From Nanobdellati archaeon (GTDB taxonomy: Archaea > EX4484-52 > JAADEF01), in assembly GCA_026997215.1 (NCBI GenBank), contig JALWJP010000044.1, positions 1-6,589 on the forward strand: a stretch of DNA of 6,589 bases, written 5' to 3'. Below, one piece after another: positions 5,354-6,589 of this stretch. Made by a program: the position numbers and the translations under genes. Under the pieces are notes generated by a model, which did not search any database, had not been told where the DNA came from, and worked only from the letters and a program-made list of their open reading frames with translations. Position 1 is the first letter of the stretch; each line of letters starts with the position of its first letter.

Positions 5354-6183
5354 TCTATAAGATCTCCCAAATCTATATCTACTTTTTTCTCATTTTTAGC
5401 CTCTTGATCTTTAGCCTTTAATGAATTTTCTTCTTTCCTTAAACCTAAAGTCTCTTCTATCTTCCTTAATTCATCTAGCATAGTAGGAACGTTATCCTTA
5501 AAAGCGCTTTCTAAAGCATTAATTCGGGGTATTAAATCTTCTATTTTCTTGTTTATTTCAGCATAATTGCTTTGTTCTTTATTTTCTAATTCATTTAATC
5601 TTTTCTTAATATCCTTTATATTTTTCTCGAAAGATTCAATATTTTCCCTTAATTTCTTTTTTAATTCTTCGACATCTTTTTTTATAGCTAACACATCACC
5701 GTACTTATTCTTTAAAACCAAATCTATTATTTCCTCTAACTCCATCAATAGTTCGTCATCATCTATAGAAGAGGATTCGTTAGAAGGAGGTGGAGGAGGA
5801 GAGGAAGGAAGTGAAGGCTGTGGTGTAAAAGTATTATGCAAATCTTGGTGAGGGTTTAAAGGCTGAGGCAATATAGGCTCTTGAGATGGTGCTGCTTTAC
5901 TAACAGGTTGGGAAGGTAAAGAAGGTTTAGGTTGAGGAGGTACAGGAGATTGTTGGGTTTCAGAAACATTAGTATTAGTTTCTTTTTCTAAAGTAGCAGA
6001 CTTTATAGCGTGTCTCATCACAACATCTATCTGATGATAATTCAAACCTTTGGATTTCAAAAAACTTGCTACCTCTGCCTGAGTTTTACCAGATTCCATC
6101 ATCTTCCGTGCAACTTCCACGTATCTACTTAAAGGAACAGGCGTTTTTTTCTTAAATCCGCCAAATAACTTAAACTTAACCAT
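5344..6183 (-). CDS. Unknown protein: N-terminal helical domain, proline-rich linker, coiled coil
   Basis: I do not recognise a named family. The 279 residues fall into clear parts. A basic N-terminus (FGGFKKK, 8-13) is followed by a predicted three-helix domain at about 17-63 (LSRYVEVARKMM, then TQAEVASFLKSKGL, then YHQIDVVMRHA). Next is a disordered Pro/Gln/Ser-rich linker at 79-134 ending in SPPPPPS. An acidic patch (IDDDEL, 140-145) leads into a long helical, heptad-patterned coiled coil at about 143-250. A charged tail ends in DLGDLIEGE. There is no signal peptide or membrane span, so it is probably a cytoplasmic scaffold or oligomer. The domain order resembles Pex14 (short helical domain with an FLKKKGL-like motif, proline-rich part, coiled coil); this is from memory and may be convergence. 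It lies 13 bases after another coiled-coil gene and 1 base before RNase J, suggesting co-expression. The start at 6183 has a good SD. The coding region is real; function is unknown. Confidence 0.85.
   Translation of the reverse strand: MVKFKLFGGFKKKTPVPLSRYVEVARKMMESGKTQAEVASFLKSKGLNYHQIDVVMRHAIKSATLEKETNTNVSETQQSPVPPQPKPSLPSQPVSKAAPSQEPILPQPLNPHQDLHNTFTPQPSLPSSPPPPPSNESSSIDDDELLMELEEIIDLVLKNKYGDVLAIKKDVEELKKKLRENIESFEKNIKDIKKRLNELENKEQSNYAEINKKIEDLIPRINALESAFKDNVPTMLDELRKIEETLGLRKEENSLKAKDQEAKNEKKVDIDLGDLIEGE
5786..5804 (+). other. G-rich purine tract with short-loop GG repeats
   Basis: In an AT-rich window the plus strand here reads GGAGGTGGAGGAGGAGAGG, the core of a purine-rich stretch at about 5782-5817. 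It fits a two-layer G-quadruplex pattern with one-base loops. It is the template strand of the polyproline codons (P129-P133 of the 279-aa protein), so codon bias for proline may be the only cause. Confidence 0.4.
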
Positions 6184-6190
6184 TCTTTCT

Positions 6191-6196
6191 CTCCTC
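6191..6196 (-). promoter_or_regulatory. Shine-Dalgarno of the 279-aa protein gene
   Basis: The minus strand reads GAGGAG, directly after the TAA stop of the preceding gene and 7 bases before the ATG at 6183. It is a strong match to the anti-SD and supports that start. Confidence 0.75.
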
Positions 6197-6589
6197 TTAG
6201 GATTTGTTTGCTTTTAATTTTTTCATCATAACCTCAACTTCCTGTTTTGTAACAAATTTTGTTGTTACTGGTTTTATAAGGTCTATATAATATTTTATTT
6301 CTTTTAATTCTACTTTTTTCGCGTAATTCTTTAAATCTTTCTCTAAATTCAATAAATTCATTTCAATAGTTGTTGTTCTTTTTGTAAGATCATCCAAAAC
6401 TAAGGATGTGTTCTTTTTAAAAGAGTTTAATTCTTGAAAAATGCTTCTATCCTTTTCCTGTATTTCAGAAAGAGTTGCTTCCATACCTTCCATTTTTTCC
6501 TCTACTAATCTAATGCGTTCGCTAAGTTCTTTCACAATTTTACTCAAATCATTAATAGCTTTTTGTAAATTAATGACTGGGTTCTGTTG
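6197..6589 (-). CDS. Coiled-coil protein of unknown function, C-terminal part, 5' end outside window
   Basis: The frame is open from the window edge to the TAA at 6199-6197, giving 130 visible residues. No SD-backed start is seen: the first possible one is a TTG at 6547 without SD, and the same frame and coiled-coil character continue upstream of it (INLQKAINDLSK), so the gene very probably begins outside the window. Almost all of the visible part is charged heptad helix, with repeated L/I/V spacing. It ends in a more compact module, EIKYYIDLIKP followed by KFVTKQEVEVMMKKL, which looks like a short C-terminal helical domain. No membrane span or catalytic motif is present. The shape recalls archaellum accessory proteins (FlaC/D/E) and other structural coiled coils, but I see no firm family motif. 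It is 13 bases from the next gene, also coiled-coil, so the two may form a hetero-oligomer. Function is unknown. Confidence 0.8.
   Translation of the reverse strand, partial: QQNPVINLQKAINDLSKIVKELSERIRLVEEKMEGMEATLSEIQEKDRSIFQELNSFKKNTSLVLDDLTKRTTTIEMNLLNLEKDLKNYAKKVELKEIKYYIDLIKPVTTKFVTKQEVEVMMKKLKANKS

Noticed and set aside
5567..5851. 94-codon open frame on the plus strand
   Set aside because: It lies wholly antisense to the 279-aa protein. Its Ser/Phe-rich and Gly/Glu-run composition is what the reverse of Lys/Glu coiled coil and proline codons gives. No SD or family likeness is seen.
5950..6030. C/D box guide RNA in the minus strand (GTGATGA near 6017, CTGA further on)
   Set aside because: The C box stands alone with no D'/C' pair at guide spacing, and the whole stretch is coding for the 279-aa protein.
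6040..6110. DNA-binding helix-turn-helix in the 279-aa protein (GKTQAEVASFLKSKG)
   Set aside because: The first helix resembles an HTH entry, but the third helix (YHQIDVVMRHA) is not a typical recognition helix, and the linker plus coiled coil do not suggest a regulator. It is kept only as a weak alternative.
6197..6547. A complete 116-aa protein starting at TTG 6547
   Set aside because: No SD precedes the TTG, and the same frame stays open to the window edge with matching coiled-coil sequence, so a partial gene is the simpler reading.

Overview
The window looks like archaeal chromosome from an AT-rich genome, most simply a small-genome (DPANN-type) lineage. The archaeal assignment rests on gene content: an AglB-type oligosaccharyltransferase, a Nob1-type PIN endonuclease with a C-terminal zinc ribbon, and an archaeal-length RNase J (440 aa). 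It is supported by Shine-Dalgarno sequences that fit the archaeal 16S tail (GGAGGTGAT-like) and by TATA-like boxes about 28 bases before SD-less start codons. The DPANN placement is inference. It rests on AT richness, tight packing and the style of the two coiled-coil proteins, not on a marker gene.

All seven genes lie on the minus strand, so transcription runs from high to low coordinates. In that order they are: (1) the 3' part of a coiled-coil protein (6589-6197, 5' end outside the window); (2) a 279-aa protein with an N-terminal helical domain, a proline-rich linker and a coiled coil (6183-5344); (3) RNase J (5342-4020); (4) a small membrane-anchored or secreted staphylococcal-nuclease-fold protein (4023-3532, start corrected from an upstream ATG); (5) Nob1 (3483-3001); (6) AglB/STT3 (2877-322); (7) the N-terminal 105 residues of a GlcNAc-1-phosphate transferase of the DPAGT1/AglH/MraY superfamily (316-1, running off the window).

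Two transcription blocks can be argued. Genes 1-4 are spaced by 13, 1 and -4 bases, and genes 2-4 each have a clear SD, so they look like one translationally coupled operon. nob1 follows after 48 bases with no SD but a TATA-like element placed for a leaderless transcript. aglB follows after a 123-base gap with the same arrangement. The phosphotransferase is 5 bases behind aglB, with an SD that contains the aglB stop codon. The only non-coding stretches are the 48- and 123-base gaps; no stretch above 300 bases lacks a gene.

Functionally the window joins RNA and nucleic acid processing (RNase J, SNase, Nob1) to N-glycosylation (phosphotransferase makes the first lipid-linked sugar, AglB transfers the finished glycan). 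The exported SNase carries four N-X-S/T sequons in 163 residues, so it is a plausible glycosylation target of its neighbour. The least understood part is the coiled-coil pair upstream of RNase J. The 279-aa member has a domain order reminiscent of the peroxisomal docking protein Pex14 (short helical domain with an FLKSKGL-type motif, proline-rich stretch, coiled coil). That resemblance is from memory and may be convergent. No RNA gene, CRISPR array, insertion sequence or integrase was seen.
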